Assembly: GCA_003216755.1 (NCBI GenBank)
Contig: QCIJ01000006.1
Coordinates: 1-64,000, forward strand
DNA: 64,000 bases
From: Prochlorococcus sp. AG-402-K22
Lineage (GTDB): Bacteria > Cyanobacteriota > Cyanobacteriia > PCC-6307 > Cyanobiaceae
Reading direction: 5' to 3'
Below are positions 53,124 to 64,000 of this stretch, piece by piece. Position 1 is the stretch's first letter, and each line of letters opens with the position of its first letter. The notes under the pieces were generated by a model. That model did no database searches. It was not told the DNA's origin and saw nothing but the letters and a program-made list of their open reading frames with translations. A program made the position numbers and the translations under genes.

Positions 53124-54572
53124 ATGCTTGAAATTTTAAGTCATCAACATTTGAAAAATTTTTTGAGAGATCAAAGTATTAATTGGGAACACATATATTC
53201 TTTTGGGAGGATAATTTCCAAGTGTATTGAGAATGATTCTACATATCTAATTAATTCAGAAATTTTCTCGAGTCATGATTGGTTACCTCCAATTTTGATT
53301 TCTCTATCTTTAAAGGAAGAAGATTCAATTTTTATTTTATCCGAAGAAAAAATTCAATTTATAAAAAGATTTCAGATTAATGCATTGAAAAATCTAGGTT
53401 TAAATTTCATTTTTAAAAATGATCAACTAATTTTTGCAAATCATCATGTTCGCTTGATATCAATTGAAGATTTACTTAAAAATACCAATTCTCTTAATCT
53501 TAGAAATCATCGAATAGTTTACTCTGGAGTTGAAAATATAAAACAGGATTTAAAAAATCATTTTAGAATTTCTTTACTTAAAAAGGATTGGACAAAAAGT
53601 TATAAAGAATTTGAATTTATCAACCAAAAATTTATTAAAGTATATGATTCATTTAAGAAAAAGTTCTTCATGAGAAATGTCTTAGGAAATAGTTACATCA
53701 ATTTAGATGAAAAAGAAATTAGTTTTTTTTCAAACTTTTTTCAAGAAAATTCTTTTTTTTCTGATAAATTTTTAAGCGTTTACAAAGCATTAGCTCAAGG
53801 TTGGGCATGCTGGGTAAAATTAGATAATACAAGTTTAGATTGGAATTTGTATTTGCAGCCAATAGATGAACTTTCTCAAATTAAGGAATTCTTTTTAAAT
53901 AACAAATTTGTTTTTTTATCAGCTTTGAGAAAAGATAATTTTTTTCAAATTTATTTTAAAAAGCACAGTTTAGATATTGATTTAGTCATTAATCTTAAAA
54001 GTAATTTTGAAGAGAAAAAGATCTTATTATACATACCCTCTAAACAGTTGCTTCCTAATAATCCTCTTTTTACGAATTCAATATTGGATAAATGCAAAAA
54101 GTTAATACTTTTTAGAAAGGGTTTAACTTTAATTTTGTCTGACGATATTGATTTGAAAACTAACCTTGCTACAGAATTAGCCTCCAAGTACGGAAAGAGG
54201 GTTTTGCTTGAGACAATTCCTATTGATAATAATGAAATTCTTTGCTCTAGTTATGACTGGTGGATTATGAATTCTTATTTAATACAAATTCCAGAACAAA
54301 TTATTATTCCTTTATTTCCGATTCCGAATATGTCAGAACCTATAAATTTAATTACAGTTTCTCATAAAAAAAAGCTTTCTCAAGATTGGTTTAGAGACTT
54401 TCTTCTTCCTCAAGCCAGAATAAAACTTGAAAGATCTATTTCTCCTTTAAGAAGAAATTCAGGTAAGTTAATAATTTTAGATGGAAGAGCGAATAAAAGA
54501 AACTGGGGAAGATTACTTTTGCAAAACATTCAACCATCAAAACAAATTAACTATATGTTACCTTTTGATTAG
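53124..54572 (+). CDS. divergent DinG/Rad3-like helicase-related protein
   Basis: C-terminus FLLPQARIKLERSISPLRRNSGKLIILDGRANKRNWGRLLLQNIQP resembles DinG motif VI region; no canonical Walker A found. Confidence 0.6.
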   Translation: MLEILSHQHLKNFLRDQSINWEHIYSFGRIISKCIENDSTYLINSEIFSSHDWLPPILISLSLKEEDSIFILSEEKIQFIKRFQINALKNLGLNFIFKNDQLIFANHHVRLISIEDLLKNTNSLNLRNHRIVYSGVENIKQDLKNHFRISLLKKDWTKSYKEFEFINQKFIKVYDSFKKKFFMRNVLGNSYINLDEKEISFFSNFFQENSFFSDKFLSVYKALAQGWACWVKLDNTSLDWNLYLQPIDELSQIKEFFLNNKFVFLSALRKDNFFQIYFKKHSLDIDLVINLKSNFEEKKILLYIPSKQLLPNNPLFTNSILDKCKKLILFRKGLTLILSDDIDLKTNLATELASKYGKRVLLETIPIDNNEILCSSYDWWIMNSYLIQIPEQIIIPLFPIPNMSEPINLITVSHKKKLSQDWFRDFLLPQARIKLERSISPLRRNSGKLIILDGRANKRNWGRLLLQNIQPSKQINYMLPFD

Positions 54573-54602
54573 GTTATGATTTTATAAATAACTTAAAGAA
54601 AT

Positions 54603-54848
54603 ATGGGAGAAGCAAAAAGACGAAAAACACTCGGCTTACCCCCCAAAAATAGTAATACTAAAATTAAATATGATGATTCTCCAAGATTAGTTGAATGGCT
54701 GCCCTTTACAATCAATCAAAGAGATAATCTAATTAAATTAAGTATTAAGGCCAGTTGGTTTGGAATCGGAGGGTTAGCAATCTTATGGATTGTAGTGAGA
54801 TTTGTCGGCCCTGCTGCTGGGTGGTGGACTTTGGCTGATTCTTTATAA
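54603..54848 (+). CDS. DUF2839-like small membrane protein
   Basis: MGEAKRRKTLGLPPK start, single/dual C-terminal hydrophobic helix. Confidence 0.8.
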   Translation: MGEAKRRKTLGLPPKNSNTKIKYDDSPRLVEWLPFTINQRDNLIKLSIKASWFGIGGLAILWIVVRFVGPAAGWWTLADSL

Positions 54849-54850
54849 AT

Positions 54851-55948
54851 CTAAGCTACTGTTTTTATATCATTAACAGCGATTGTATTACCGGGATTGC
54901 TATTTAATGCTTTCATTGAATTAGAACTGACTTCAGTACCTTCTGTTAATTTCTCTTTAACCATAGATTCTACTTTATGCCTAATGTCTAAGTTTTGATC
55001 AAGCCAAATAATTGTATTATCTCTTCCTTGGCCAATATTTTCTCCTTCATAGCTATACCAAGCGCCTCTTCTTATTACGATATTAGTTTCTTCTGCTAAA
55101 TCTAATAAACATCCTGTTGTACTAATACCTTTCCCGAAGAGAATATCAAACTCTGCAATCCTAAATGGTGGTGCAACTTTGTTTTTTGCTACTTTTACTT
55201 TTGCTCTTATGCCGTATTCTTCAGTACCTCTTTTAAGAGTTTGAATTCTTCTGATATCAAGTCTCACTGAGGCATAAAATTTTAATGCATTTCCTCCTGT
55301 GGTTGTTTCTGGATTGCCGTATGTAACGCCAATTTTTAAGCGTAATTGATTCAGGAATATTACCGTGCAACCAGATTTTCCAATATTTCCTGTTATTTTT
55401 CTCATTGCTTGACTCATTAGCCTTGCTTGGCTTCCAATTACGTGATCTCCCATCTCTCCTTCTATCTCGGCTCTTGGAGTTAATGCTGCGACCGAGTCAA
55501 CAACTACAAGATCCACTGCACTCGATCTTATAAGTTGGTCAACTATCTCTAGAGCCATTTCTCCAGTATCCGGTTGTGAAACTAATAAATTTTCAACATC
55601 AACTCCTAAAGAGGCTGCATAAACTGGATCGAGTGCATGCTCAGCATCAACAAATGCAGCTACTCCTCCATTTTTTTGAACCTCCGCAATCGCATGAAGC
55701 GTTAATGTAGTTTTTCCTGAACTTTCTGGTCCGTAAACTTCTACTACTCTTCCTTTGGGATAGCCTCCTCCTAATGCTAAATCTAAGGTGAGCGCTCCAG
55801 TAGATATTGTTTCTACTTTCATTCTTGAGGCGTCACCAAGTCTCATTATTGAACCTCGTCCAAAATTTCTTTCTATTTGACCTAAGACGAGACTTAATGC
55901 CTTGTCTTTTTCTTTTGATTCAGTTTTTTTCTTTTCTTCGAGGCTCAT
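54851..55948 (-). CDS. recA: recombinase RecA
   Basis: [69 protein letters not shown]. Confidence 0.99.
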   Translation of the reverse strand: MSLEEKKKTESKEKDKALSLVLGQIERNFGRGSIMRLGDASRMKVETISTGALTLDLALGGGYPKGRVVEVYGPESSGKTTLTLHAIAEVQKNGGVAAFVDAEHALDPVYAASLGVDVENLLVSQPDTGEMALEIVDQLIRSSAVDLVVVDSVAALTPRAEIEGEMGDHVIGSQARLMSQAMRKITGNIGKSGCTVIFLNQLRLKIGVTYGNPETTTGGNALKFYASVRLDIRRIQTLKRGTEEYGIRAKVKVAKNKVAPPFRIAEFDILFGKGISTTGCLLDLAEETNIVIRRGAWYSYEGENIGQGRDNTIIWLDQNLDIRHKVESMVKEKLTEGTEVSSNSMKALNSNPGNTIAVNDIKTVA

Positions 55949-56032
55949 TGTCTGATTTATCGGTTAAGGTTCTTGTAATTATTCTAAATTTGGAATTTTT
56001 TATTTAAACCAAACTTCATAAATACAAATTAT

Positions 56033-56046
56033 AGTACATGTGTACT
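56033..56046 (-). promoter_or_regulatory. LexA (SOS) box upstream of recA
   Basis: AGTACATGTGTACT is a perfect AGTACA-N2-TGTACT dyad and fits the cyanobacterial LexA consensus RGTACNNNDGTWCB. Confidence 0.82.
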
Positions 56047-56060
56047 CTAGCTGATTATCT

Positions 56061-56837
56061 TTAAATTGCAACTAATTCCTCAAGATTACTTAATTTTAAT
56101 AATGTTATTTCATTACTTAAATTATATCTATCTGAATCTTTTAAATATCCCCAATCAGCTAGGAAGCATGGAATATGAGAAGTTTCTGTATTTTTCTTAA
56201 GATCAATTAGAGTTTTTTTCCTATCTTCTATAAAACCTAAAATTTCATAAGTTTGTGTAAGCTTTTCAGCTATTTTGATTTTTGTTCCAGATTCATATCC
56301 AAAAATAAATTCTGGAAAAATATTTAATTGTCTAAGTATCTTTTCTGCAAATTGTTTTCCTTTTGTTGTTATTATTCCGGTTGTTATTTCTCTCTTCCTT
56401 AACTCTTTCATCAAATTTATAACTTCAAAAAATGGAACGTGTAAATTAACCCATGATTTAAAATCTTTATCAATTTGGTACTCTCGAGACTTATCTAGTA
56501 TTTTTTGTAAATCTTTTGCAATCCAGAAATTATTTTTTAATATCCTCTGGCAATTTTGATGATAATTATTAATGAAATCATTTTTATTATGATATTCTAT
56601 TGGATTTTCTTTTTTTATAATTTCGTGGACAATTAGAACCATTTCCCAACCATATTTAACCCAAGGTCTAATTTCTTTGAAAGTATTTGGTACTCTTTTA
56701 TAAAGTCTTGGATCAAAAGAGATGTACGGTGAATTTAAATATTTTTCACAGGCCAGTAAAGAACTATGCCAATATTCATCCATTCCATCGACTATAACTC
56801 CATCAAAATCAAATAGAAATATTTTTTGAGAAGACAC
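56061..56837 (-). CDS. HAD superfamily hydrolase
   Basis: IFLFDFDGVIVDGMDEYW, TGIITTKGKQFAEKIL, GFIEDRKKTLIDL. Confidence 0.88.
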   Translation of the reverse strand: MSSQKIFLFDFDGVIVDGMDEYWHSSLLACEKYLNSPYISFDPRLYKRVPNTFKEIRPWVKYGWEMVLIVHEIIKKENPIEYHNKNDFINNYHQNCQRILKNNFWIAKDLQKILDKSREYQIDKDFKSWVNLHVPFFEVINLMKELRKREITTGIITTKGKQFAEKILRQLNIFPEFIFGYESGTKIKIAEKLTQTYEILGFIEDRKKTLIDLKKNTETSHIPCFLADWGYLKDSDRYNLSNEITLLKLSNLEELVAI

Positions 56838-56853
56838 TAATTAAATATTAGAA

Positions 56854-56925
56854 CTGGGCCGCTAGGATTCGAACCTAGGAATGTCGAGACCAAAACCCGA
56901 TGCCTTACCACTTGGCGACGGCCCA
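56854..56925 (-). tRNA. tRNA-Gln (anticodon TTG)
   Basis: Reverse complement TGGGCCGTCGCCAAGTGGTAAGGCATCGGGTTTTGGTCTCGACATTCCTAGGTTCGAATCCTAGCGGCCCAG; anticodon loop TTTTGGT. Confidence 0.95.
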
Positions 56926-57018
56926 TTGGACTTCTAGTTTAATACATCAAAAGATTTTTTTCTATCAAAAAAAAACAAATTTTTTATAAAAAGGCGCAGG
57001 TTTTAAAAAGTAAAAATA

Positions 57019-58026
57019 TTATTTAAATGATCTTGATTTCCATGGCTCTAAAAATTTCTGAGCTTTTTTGATTGCTAATGCCATTTTTTCAGGATCCTCA
57101 TAAAGTCTTTTGTTATTTTTGTGCGCAAATTCAATAAGGGGCTGCATAATTTTTCTCGCAGCACTTCCAAAAGCTATTCCGTCTGGTAAATTGTTTGACT
57201 TCAAAAATTCATGAGTTTTTTCATTTGTTCCTCCTGCCAATTGAATTAATCCTGGTGGAAGATCTGAACCGATTTTTTCAAACAACCTAACTGTATCTCT
57301 ACTTGTTGTTGGAGCAAGATCACCAGACATTGGCCTTCCATCTAGCTGCCAAATAAGGGGAATATTGAGTTCGTCGAGAATATCATATCTTTCCCAGAGA
57401 GCTTTCAAAAGATCTTCGGGCTCTATTAATTTTTTGAAAGATTGATTTAATCCACAACTGATGGATATCTTATCTAATTGCGTTTCAGAACTTTTTAGGA
57501 TACTTACAACTTTTGTAAAAGAATCTAAGCGATTGATTTCTGTATGAATTTCTACTGCATTAGGCTTTGTTTTTTGGAGTGTTGTTGCTAAATCATATTT
57601 TGACAAATTGTATTCATATTCAGTAATTAGATTTAATGGACAACTATTTATGCACCTTCCACATCCATAACATTTACTCTCTTTGATCCCATAAATATCA
57701 ATGGCAAAGGTGGGGCATACTTTTTCGCAAGGTCTTGAACAATTAGAAGGACATCTTAATGGATCAAATTTTGCTTTACGAAAGTGTATATCATTACCAT
57801 CACTGATGCTTATCATTAATCCAGGGGATTTGTTAAAGATTTTTTGCGCCCACTCGATTCCTTTTTTTGCTGCATGAACTATAGATTCTTCAGCGGCAAC
57901 ATCTATGTAGTCGACACCAGCAGCAGTATAAATTGCACATAAATCTTCGATAGCAACGATATCTTCATTACTGGCGCCACAAATCAACTTAATCCATTTA
58001 TCTTTTTTATTCTTGGTTTTATTCAA
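57019..58026 (-). CDS. ldpA: LdpA-like circadian/redox iron-sulfur protein
   Basis: Two Fe-S motifs CPSNCSRPCEKVCP and CYGCGRCINSCP within a ~335-aa protein; next to ndhN. Confidence 0.85.
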   Translation of the reverse strand: MNKTKNKKDKWIKLICGASNEDIVAIEDLCAIYTAAGVDYIDVAAEESIVHAAKKGIEWAQKIFNKSPGLMISISDGNDIHFRKAKFDPLRCPSNCSRPCEKVCPTFAIDIYGIKESKCYGCGRCINSCPLNLITEYEYNLSKYDLATTLQKTKPNAVEIHTEINRLDSFTKVVSILKSSETQLDKISISCGLNQSFKKLIEPEDLLKALWERYDILDELNIPLIWQLDGRPMSGDLAPTTSRDTVRLFEKIGSDLPPGLIQLAGGTNEKTHEFLKSNNLPDGIAFGSAARKIMQPLIEFAHKNNKRLYEDPEKMALAIKKAQKFLEPWKSRSFK

Positions 58027-58031
58027 ACAAT

Positions 58032-58508
58032 TTAAATTTCAAATTCATCCAAAATATAATCATTTAATGGTTTCCATTCAAGTTTTCTTGAACCCCCCAT
58101 TTCAACAACAATTGTTAGTTTATTATCTTTTGTACAAATCTCTATTAAGCTCTCTAACTCAGATTGAGACAACACTTGACCTTCTAACAACCAAAGTAAT
58201 TTATTTTTATCATTTTCATTAAATAACTCCGAAGCCATTGGGATAACTTGTTGAACTTCACCGAGCGCTCCATTTCTTCCTACGCTTTGATGGCCTAGAT
58301 GAGGTGGCCTAATGCCATGTAATTTGAGCAAAAACACTTCTGGATCTCCAAGCCCTCTTGCTGAGGTTATAAAAGTTTTAAAGCCCTTGGCTCTCATTCT
58401 CCTCAAAAGACGAGTTTCATAACCACCTTCAAGAGGAGCAAAGATTGCAAGACATTTGTTAGTTTTTAGATCGTTATGAAACTTTTTCCCTGTGAGAAGT
58501 AATGGCAT
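58032..58508 (-). CDS. ndhN: NAD(P)H-quinone oxidoreductase subunit N
   Basis: [74 protein letters not shown]. Confidence 0.95.
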   Translation of the reverse strand: MPLLLTGKKFHNDLKTNKCLAIFAPLEGGYETRLLRRMRAKGFKTFITSARGLGDPEVFLLKLHGIRPPHLGHQSVGRNGALGEVQQVIPMASELFNENDKNKLLWLLEGQVLSQSELESLIEICTKDNKLTIVVEMGGSRKLEWKPLNDYILDEFEI

Positions 58509-58647
58509 AAAAATTTCCTTTATTTCTATTTTATTTTATTTTATGGTACTTGATGATGTACAATTGTAACTCAGTGGATTTTTATGCTCGTAAGCTAGCC
58601 GAGCCTCTACAAAATTTCACATTTTTAGCGTTTCGTTAAAAAAGATC

Positions 58648-58700
58648 AGGTGGGTTTATCCCTAGAGAAACTATCTAAATTTTTAGATAAGTCTCCACCT
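58648..58700 (+). promoter_or_regulatory. candidate structured 5' leader of the ribosomal protein operon
   Basis: AGGTGG..TTATC pairs with GATAA..CCACCT; competing internal hairpin TATCTAAA-TT-TTTAGATA. Confidence 0.45.
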
Positions 58701-58786
58701 TATTAATTGTTTTTCATTAACTAAATCTTTTACATGTAAGTTTTAGATAATTGAAAAATTATTATGAGCTAGCCTACTTTAGTCTT

Positions 58787-59440
58787 ATGTCTATAGGAAT
58801 TTTAGGAAAGAAATTGGGCATGTCCCAACTTTTTGACGACAAAGGTAATGCAGTACCAGTTACTCTTATTGAGGCTGGACCATGTCGTGTCACGCAATTG
58901 AAAACTACCGCTTTGGATGGTTACACAGCAGTTCAAATAGGCTATGGCTTTTCTAAAGAGAAGCATATTAGTAAACCTGAAAGGGGACATTTACTGAAAT
59001 CAGGTGAAGAACTTTTAAAGCACTTAAAAGAATATAGGGTTGAAGAAACTTCATCTTATGAGATCGGAAATCAAATAACCGTAAAAAACTTTGAGGTTGG
59101 CCAAAAAGTTGATATCAGTGGCAAATCTATGGGTAGAGGTTTTGCTGGTTACCAGAAAAGACATGGATTTAGCAGAGGCCCTATGAGTCATGGTTCAAAA
59201 AATCATAGAGCTCCAGGTTCTACAGGAGCAGGAACAACTCCAGGCAGAATTTATCCGGGAAAAAGAATGGCAGGTAGATATGGAGGGAAACAGATAACTA
59301 CGAAAGGTTTGTTAGTTCTAAAAATTGATGACCAGAAAAATTTGCTTGTAGTAAAAGGTTCTGTCCCAGGTAAGCCTGGCTCAATTGTCAATATTAAGCC
59401 AAACAATGTTGTAGGAAATAAAGGAGGTGAAAAATCATGA
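58787..59440 (+). CDS. rplC: 50S ribosomal protein L3
   Basis: [56 protein letters not shown]. Start moved to MSIGIL. Confidence 0.98.
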   Translation: MSIGILGKKLGMSQLFDDKGNAVPVTLIEAGPCRVTQLKTTALDGYTAVQIGYGFSKEKHISKPERGHLLKSGEELLKHLKEYRVEETSSYEIGNQITVKNFEVGQKVDISGKSMGRGFAGYQKRHGFSRGPMSHGSKNHRAPGSTGAGTTPGRIYPGKRMAGRYGGKQITTKGLLVLKIDDQKNLLVVKGSVPGKPGSIVNIKPNNVVGNKGGEKS

Positions 59441-60069
59441 CAACACTCGAAACTCTTAAGTGGGATGGTAAAAAATCAGGCAAAGTCACTCTTGATTTAG
59501 CAGTTGCCAAGGAAACTTCTTCGGCAGACTTAATCCATAGAGCAGTTCTCAGGCAACTAGCAAACAAAAGACAAGGGACTGCATCAACTTTGACAAGATC
59601 TGAAGTACGAGGTGGTGGTAGAAAGCCATACAAACAGAAAGGCACTGGAAGAGCTCGTCAAGGATCAATAAGAACACCCTTAAGACCTGGGGGTGGAATT
59701 ATTTTTGGGCCGAAGCCACGTTCTTACAATCTTGACATGAATCGTAAGGAGCGTAGATTAGCTCTCAGAACAGCACTCATGTCCAGAGTATCTGATATTA
59801 AGGCTGTTGAAGATTTTGGTTCTACCCTAAAGCAACCCAAAACAAGTGACATCATTAATGGCCTTTCTCGATTAGGCATACAAAAAACTGAAAAAGTTTT
59901 AGTTATTCTTGATAGTCCTTCCGATGTAATAAAAAAATCCATTAATAATATTGAAAAGGTAAAATTAATCGCAGCCGATCAATTAAATGTATTTGATATT
60001 CTCAATGCCAATAAGTTGGTAATAGGTCAATCAGCAGTAAATAAAATTCAGGAGGTTTATGCATCATGA
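59437..60069 (+). CDS. rplD: 50S ribosomal protein L4
   Basis: [43 protein letters not shown]. Confidence 0.98.
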   Translation: MTTLETLKWDGKKSGKVTLDLAVAKETSSADLIHRAVLRQLANKRQGTASTLTRSEVRGGGRKPYKQKGTGRARQGSIRTPLRPGGGIIFGPKPRSYNLDMNRKERRLALRTALMSRVSDIKAVEDFGSTLKQPKTSDIINGLSRLGIQKTEKVLVILDSPSDVIKKSINNIEKVKLIAADQLNVFDILNANKLVIGQSAVNKIQEVYAS

Positions 60070-60368
60070 GTAAATTATTCGATTCTCGTTTAGCAGATGT
60101 AATACGAAAGCCAGTTATTACTGAGAAAGCTACAAACGCACTAGATCTTAATCAATATACTTTTGAGGTAGATCATAGAGCGGCAAAGCCACAAATAAAG
60201 GCAGCTATTGAAGCCTTGTTTAGTGTTAAAGTCATAGGAGTTAACACTATGAATCCTCCTAGGAGAACAAGAAGAGTCGGGAAATTTTCCGGTAAACGTT
60301 CTCAGGTCAAGAAAGCAATTGTACGTCTTGCAGAGGGAGACAAAATCCAACTTTTTCCAGAATCTTAA
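60066..60368 (+). CDS. rplW: 50S ribosomal protein L23
   Basis: [41 protein letters not shown]. Confidence 0.98.
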   Translation: MSKLFDSRLADVIRKPVITEKATNALDLNQYTFEVDHRAAKPQIKAAIEALFSVKVIGVNTMNPPRRTRRVGKFSGKRSQVKKAIVRLAEGDKIQLFPES

Positions 60369-60380
60369 GGAGTTTTAATC

Positions 60381-61244
60381 ATGGCAATTCGTAAATTTAA
60401 ACCTTATACACCTGGTACTAGACAAAGAGTAGTTACTGACTTTAGTGAAATAACAAGCGCAAAACCTGAGAGATCATTAATAGTTCCGAAACATAGAGTT
60501 AAAGGTAGGAATAATCGTGGAGTTATTACTTGCCGTCATCGTGGAGGTGGTCACAAAAGGCAATATAGATTGATCGACTTTAGAAGAGATAAGAGAAATA
60601 TTAATGCCAAAGTTGCAGCTATCCACTACGATCCTCATAGAAATGCAAGGCTTGCACTTTTATTTTATGAAGATGGAGAGAAAAGATACATTATCGCCCC
60701 AGCTGGAGTGAAAGTTGGCCAAAATGTTATATCTGGAGAAAATGTTCCAATTGAAGATGGAAATGCAATGCCACTTTCTGTTATGCCATTAGGATCTAGT
60801 GTGCATTGTGTCGAGTTATATGTAGGAAGAGGTGCACAAATGGTTAGATCAGCTGGAGCTAGTGCACAAGTTATGGCAAAAGAGGGAGATTATGTTGCTT
60901 TAAAACTCCCATCTACCGAGGTAAGACTTGTTAGAAAGGAATGCTATGCAACTCTTGGAGAAGTTGGCAATTCAGAAATAAGAAATACTAGCTTAGGTAA
61001 AGCAGGAAGAAGAAGATGGCTTGGAAGAAGGCCACAAGTAAGAGGAAGTGTAATGAACCCATGTGATCATCCACATGGAGGAGGAGAGGGAAAAGCACCA
61101 ATTGGTAGAGCAGGCCCTGTTACGCCATGGGGTAAGCCAGCTCTTGGGTTAAAGACACGTAAAAAGAACAAACCAAGTAATAAATTAGTAGTTCGAAGAC
61201 GTCGTCGCGTTTCTAAGAGGAGTAGAGGAGGAAGAGACTCTTGA
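60381..61244 (+). CDS. rplB: 50S ribosomal protein L2
   Basis: [49 protein letters not shown]. Confidence 0.99.
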   Translation: MAIRKFKPYTPGTRQRVVTDFSEITSAKPERSLIVPKHRVKGRNNRGVITCRHRGGGHKRQYRLIDFRRDKRNINAKVAAIHYDPHRNARLALLFYEDGEKRYIIAPAGVKVGQNVISGENVPIEDGNAMPLSVMPLGSSVHCVELYVGRGAQMVRSAGASAQVMAKEGDYVALKLPSTEVRLVRKECYATLGEVGNSEIRNTSLGKAGRRRWLGRRPQVRGSVMNPCDHPHGGGEGKAPIGRAGPVTPWGKPALGLKTRKKNKPSNKLVVRRRRRVSKRSRGGRDS

Positions 61245-61281
61245 TTACTTCATTTATGACTTTAATTTCTATTTTATAAAC

Positions 61282-61560
61282 ATGGGAAGATCACTAAAAA
61301 AAGGACCTTTTATAGCAGATAGCTTGCTCAAAAAGGTAGAAAAACAAAACACTGATAATGATAAGTCTGTTATCAAAACTTGGTCTAGAGCCTCTACTAT
61401 TTTACCTGTAATGATTGGTCACACAATCGCGGTACATAATGGCAAGACCCATATACCTGTATTTATAACCGAACAAATGATCGGTCATAAACTTGGAGAA
61501 TTTGCGCCTACACGCACTTACCGCGGTCACATAAGAGATAAGAAAGGAGCAAAATCATGA
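61282..61560 (+). CDS. rpsS: 30S ribosomal protein S19
   Basis: [36 protein letters not shown]. Confidence 0.99.
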   Translation: MGRSLKKGPFIADSLLKKVEKQNTDNDKSVIKTWSRASTILPVMIGHTIAVHNGKTHIPVFITEQMIGHKLGEFAPTRTYRGHIRDKKGAKS

Positions 61561-61943
61561 CAAAAACACCTGAAACAGCAAAAACGGCTATTGCGCATGG
61601 AAACTATGTTCGAGGATCAGCCTCTAAAGTCAGAAGGGTTCTTGATCAAATAAGGGGTCGGTCGTATAGAGATGCATTAATCATGTTGGAATTTATGCCT
61701 TACAGATCTACTGATCCAATCACTAAAGTTCTTAGATCTGCAGTTGCTAATGCAGAGCATAATCTTGGGATGGATCCATCTACCTTAGTTATTTCCTCTG
61801 CATGGGCTAATAGTGGTCCCGTAATGAAAAGGTATAGGCCTAGAGCTCAAGGTAGAGCTTTTTCAATCAAAAAACAGACTTGCCATATTAGTATTTCTGT
61901 TGAACCTGCTCTTACTCAAACTAATGCGGAGGTACAAAACTAA
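61557..61943 (+). CDS. rplV: 50S ribosomal protein L22
   Basis: [55 protein letters not shown]. Confidence 0.98.
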   Translation: MTKTPETAKTAIAHGNYVRGSASKVRRVLDQIRGRSYRDALIMLEFMPYRSTDPITKVLRSAVANAEHNLGMDPSTLVISSAWANSGPVMKRYRPRAQGRAFSIKKQTCHISISVEPALTQTNAEVQN

Positions 61944-62674
61944 TGGGACATAAAATACATCCTTCTGGACTAAGGTTAGGAATTACGCAAGAGCATCGCT
62001 CTAAATGGTTTGCTACTTCAAAAACATATCCAATTCTTCTTCAAGAAGATTATAAAATTCGTACTTTTATAGAGAAAAAATATGGTGCAGCAGGAATTAG
62101 CGATGTACTTATAGCAAGGAAAGCTGATCAACTGGAACTTGAATTAAAAACAGCAAGACCAGGCGTGATAGTTGGAAGACAAGGTAGTGGTATTGAAGAA
62201 TTAAGATCTGGAATTCAAAAAACAATTGGTGATAGAACAAGGCAAGTCAGAATAAATGTTGTTGAAGTTGAGCGCGTTGACGCAGATGCTTTTTTACTAG
62301 CTGAATATATTGCTCAACAACTTGAAAAAAGAGTCGCCTTTAGAAGAACTATAAGGATGGCATTGCAGAGGGCTCAAAGGGCTGGAGTCCTAGGTCTCAA
62401 AATACAAGTAGGGGGAAGGTTGAATGGTGCTGAAATCGCTAGAACAGAATGGACCAGAGAAGGTAGAGTTCCTTTACATACTTTGAGAGCTGAAATTGAC
62501 TATGCAACACGTGAAGCTAATACTACTTACGGTGTTTTAGGTATTAAAGTTTGGGTTTTCAAAGGAGAAGTTCTTCCTAAAGAAGAACAAACAATGCCAG
62601 TGGGTGCAAACCCTAAGAGGAAAGCTAGTAGAAGACCTCAACAATTCGAGGACCGTTCAAATGAGAATTCATAG
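61943..62674 (+). CDS. rpsC: 30S ribosomal protein S3
   Basis: [59 protein letters not shown]. Confidence 0.99.
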   Translation: MGHKIHPSGLRLGITQEHRSKWFATSKTYPILLQEDYKIRTFIEKKYGAAGISDVLIARKADQLELELKTARPGVIVGRQGSGIEELRSGIQKTIGDRTRQVRINVVEVERVDADAFLLAEYIAQQLEKRVAFRRTIRMALQRAQRAGVLGLKIQVGGRLNGAEIARTEWTREGRVPLHTLRAEIDYATREANTTYGVLGIKVWVFKGEVLPKEEQTMPVGANPKRKASRRPQQFEDRSNENS

Positions 62675-62685
62675 GAGGTATAAAA

Positions 62686-63168
62686 ATGCTTAGTCCAAAA
62701 CGCACAAAATTTCGTAAACAACATAGAGGTAGAATGAGGGGGGTGGCCTCTAAAGGTAATACAATTGCTTTCGGTCAATTTGCTCTCCAAGCCCAAGACT
62801 GCGGGTGGGTCACTGCACGCCAGATTGAGGCAAGTAGAAGAGCTATGACAAGGTATATTAAACGTGGAGGCCAAATCTGGATAAGAATTTTTCCTGATAA
62901 ACCTGTAACCATGAGACCTGCTGAAACTAGAATGGGTTCTGGTAAAGGTAACCCAGAGTTTTGGGTTGCAGTCGTAAAACCTGGAAGAATACTTTTTGAA
63001 ATGGGTGGTGAGGATATCACTGAGGAAATTGCAAAAGAAGCTATGCGTCTAGCTCAATACAAACTTCCTGTAAAAACAAAATTCATTTCGATTGATAAAA
63101 GTCTAGAAGCTTCATCCCAAGAAACGATAAAAAATAATAAACAATCTCAAGAGGAGGTTAAACAATGA
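62686..63168 (+). CDS. rplP: 50S ribosomal protein L16
   Basis: [71 protein letters not shown]. Confidence 0.99.
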   Translation: MLSPKRTKFRKQHRGRMRGVASKGNTIAFGQFALQAQDCGWVTARQIEASRRAMTRYIKRGGQIWIRIFPDKPVTMRPAETRMGSGKGNPEFWVAVVKPGRILFEMGGEDITEEIAKEAMRLAQYKLPVKTKFISIDKSLEASSQETIKNNKQSQEEVKQ

Positions 63169-63383
63169 AAAACTCGGAGTCACTTAAGGAATTTAAAAAA
63201 TTAAATTCTGCTCAAATTACTGAAAAAATTGACCAACTACGAAAAGATCTTTTTGATTTGAGATTCAAGCAAGCTACTAGACAGCTCAATGAAACACATA
63301 AATTTAAAACAATAAAGAAACAAGTTGCGCAATTACTTACTATCAGTAAGAGTCAATCTGCTTCTCAAACAACTTCAGATTAA
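63165..63383 (+). CDS. rpmC: 50S ribosomal protein L29
   Basis: [39 protein letters not shown]. Confidence 0.96.
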   Translation: MKNSESLKEFKKLNSAQITEKIDQLRKDLFDLRFKQATRQLNETHKFKTIKKQVAQLLTISKSQSASQTTSD

Positions 63384-63392
63384 TTATTAGTT

Positions 63393-63659
63393 ATGGCACT
63401 TAAAGAAAGAATTGGTACTGTTGTCAGCGACAAAATGGATAAAACAGTTGTTGTTGCTGTTATTAACAGATATCCACATCCCACTTATAAAAAAATTGTA
63501 AGTAGGACTACTAGATATAAGGCGCATGATCCTGAAAATACATGTGCTTTAGGTGATCGAGTTAAGATTAGAGAAACTCGACCACTTAGTGCTCATAAAA
63601 GATGGGCAATAGAAGAGATCCTCAATAAAACAATTAAGTCAGAGGAGGTAAAGAAATGA
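63393..63659 (+). CDS. rpsQ: 30S ribosomal protein S17
   Basis: [59 protein letters not shown]. Confidence 0.98.
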
Positions 63660-64000
63660 TTCAACAAGAAACTTATTTAACAGTTGCAGATAACAGTGGA
63701 GCCAAAAGACTCCAGTGTATTAGAGTCTTAGGATCTAATAGAAGATATGCACATGTTGGTGATGTCATTGTAGCAACTGTTAAAGATGCTCTTCCGAATA
63801 TGGGAGTTAAGAAATCTGAGGTTGTGAAAGCTGTCATTGTTAGAACAAAGGCAACATTAAGAAGAAATACTGGTAATTCAATCAGATTTGATGATAATGC
63901 TGCTGTTTTGATTAATGAGGATAAGAATCCAAAAGGAACTAGAGTTTTTGGTCCTGTAGCGAGAGAACTGCGGGATAAAAATTACACTAAAATTGTTTCT
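63656..64000 (+). CDS. rplN: 50S ribosomal protein L14 (3' truncated by window edge)
   Basis: ATGATTCAACAAGAAACTTATTTAACAGTTGCAGATAACAGTGGAGCC encodes [16 protein letters not shown]; not in the supplied ORF list. Confidence 0.97.

Noticed and set aside
58594-58774. GCTAGCC occurring twice upstream of rplC
   Set aside because: Seven-base repeat around a short palindrome; too short to separate from chance.
58787-64000. Missing rpsJ at the head of the S10-type cluster as an anomaly
   Set aside because: Placement of rpsJ elsewhere is common in cyanobacteria.

Overview
AT-rich window with the gene content, small intergenic gaps and gene order of a marine picocyanobacterium. It is almost certainly a high-light-type Prochlorococcus chromosome; this genus call is inferred from psaC/psaD, ho1-pebA-pebB, cyanobacterial gshA, the panC-cmk fusion and ndhN/ldpA. 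I see about 60 confident or probable protein genes, four tRNAs (Arg-CCT, Cys-GCA, Arg-CCG, Gln-TTG), RNase P RNA, a TPP riboswitch in front of thiC, and a perfect LexA/SOS box upstream of recA. The window ends inside the large ribosomal protein operon (rplC to rplN). There are no CRISPR arrays, transposases, integrases, prophage or defence islands, so most of this is core genome. No clear new multi-gene system is present. The observations most worth checking are: a tandem-duplicated corrinoid adenosyltransferase with one degraded half; a DinG-like protein that appears to lack helicase ATPase motifs; a histidine kinase with an eroded ATP-binding domain; structured 5' leaders in front of napA and rplC; and small upstream ORFs joined to the next gene by ATGA stop/start overlaps.
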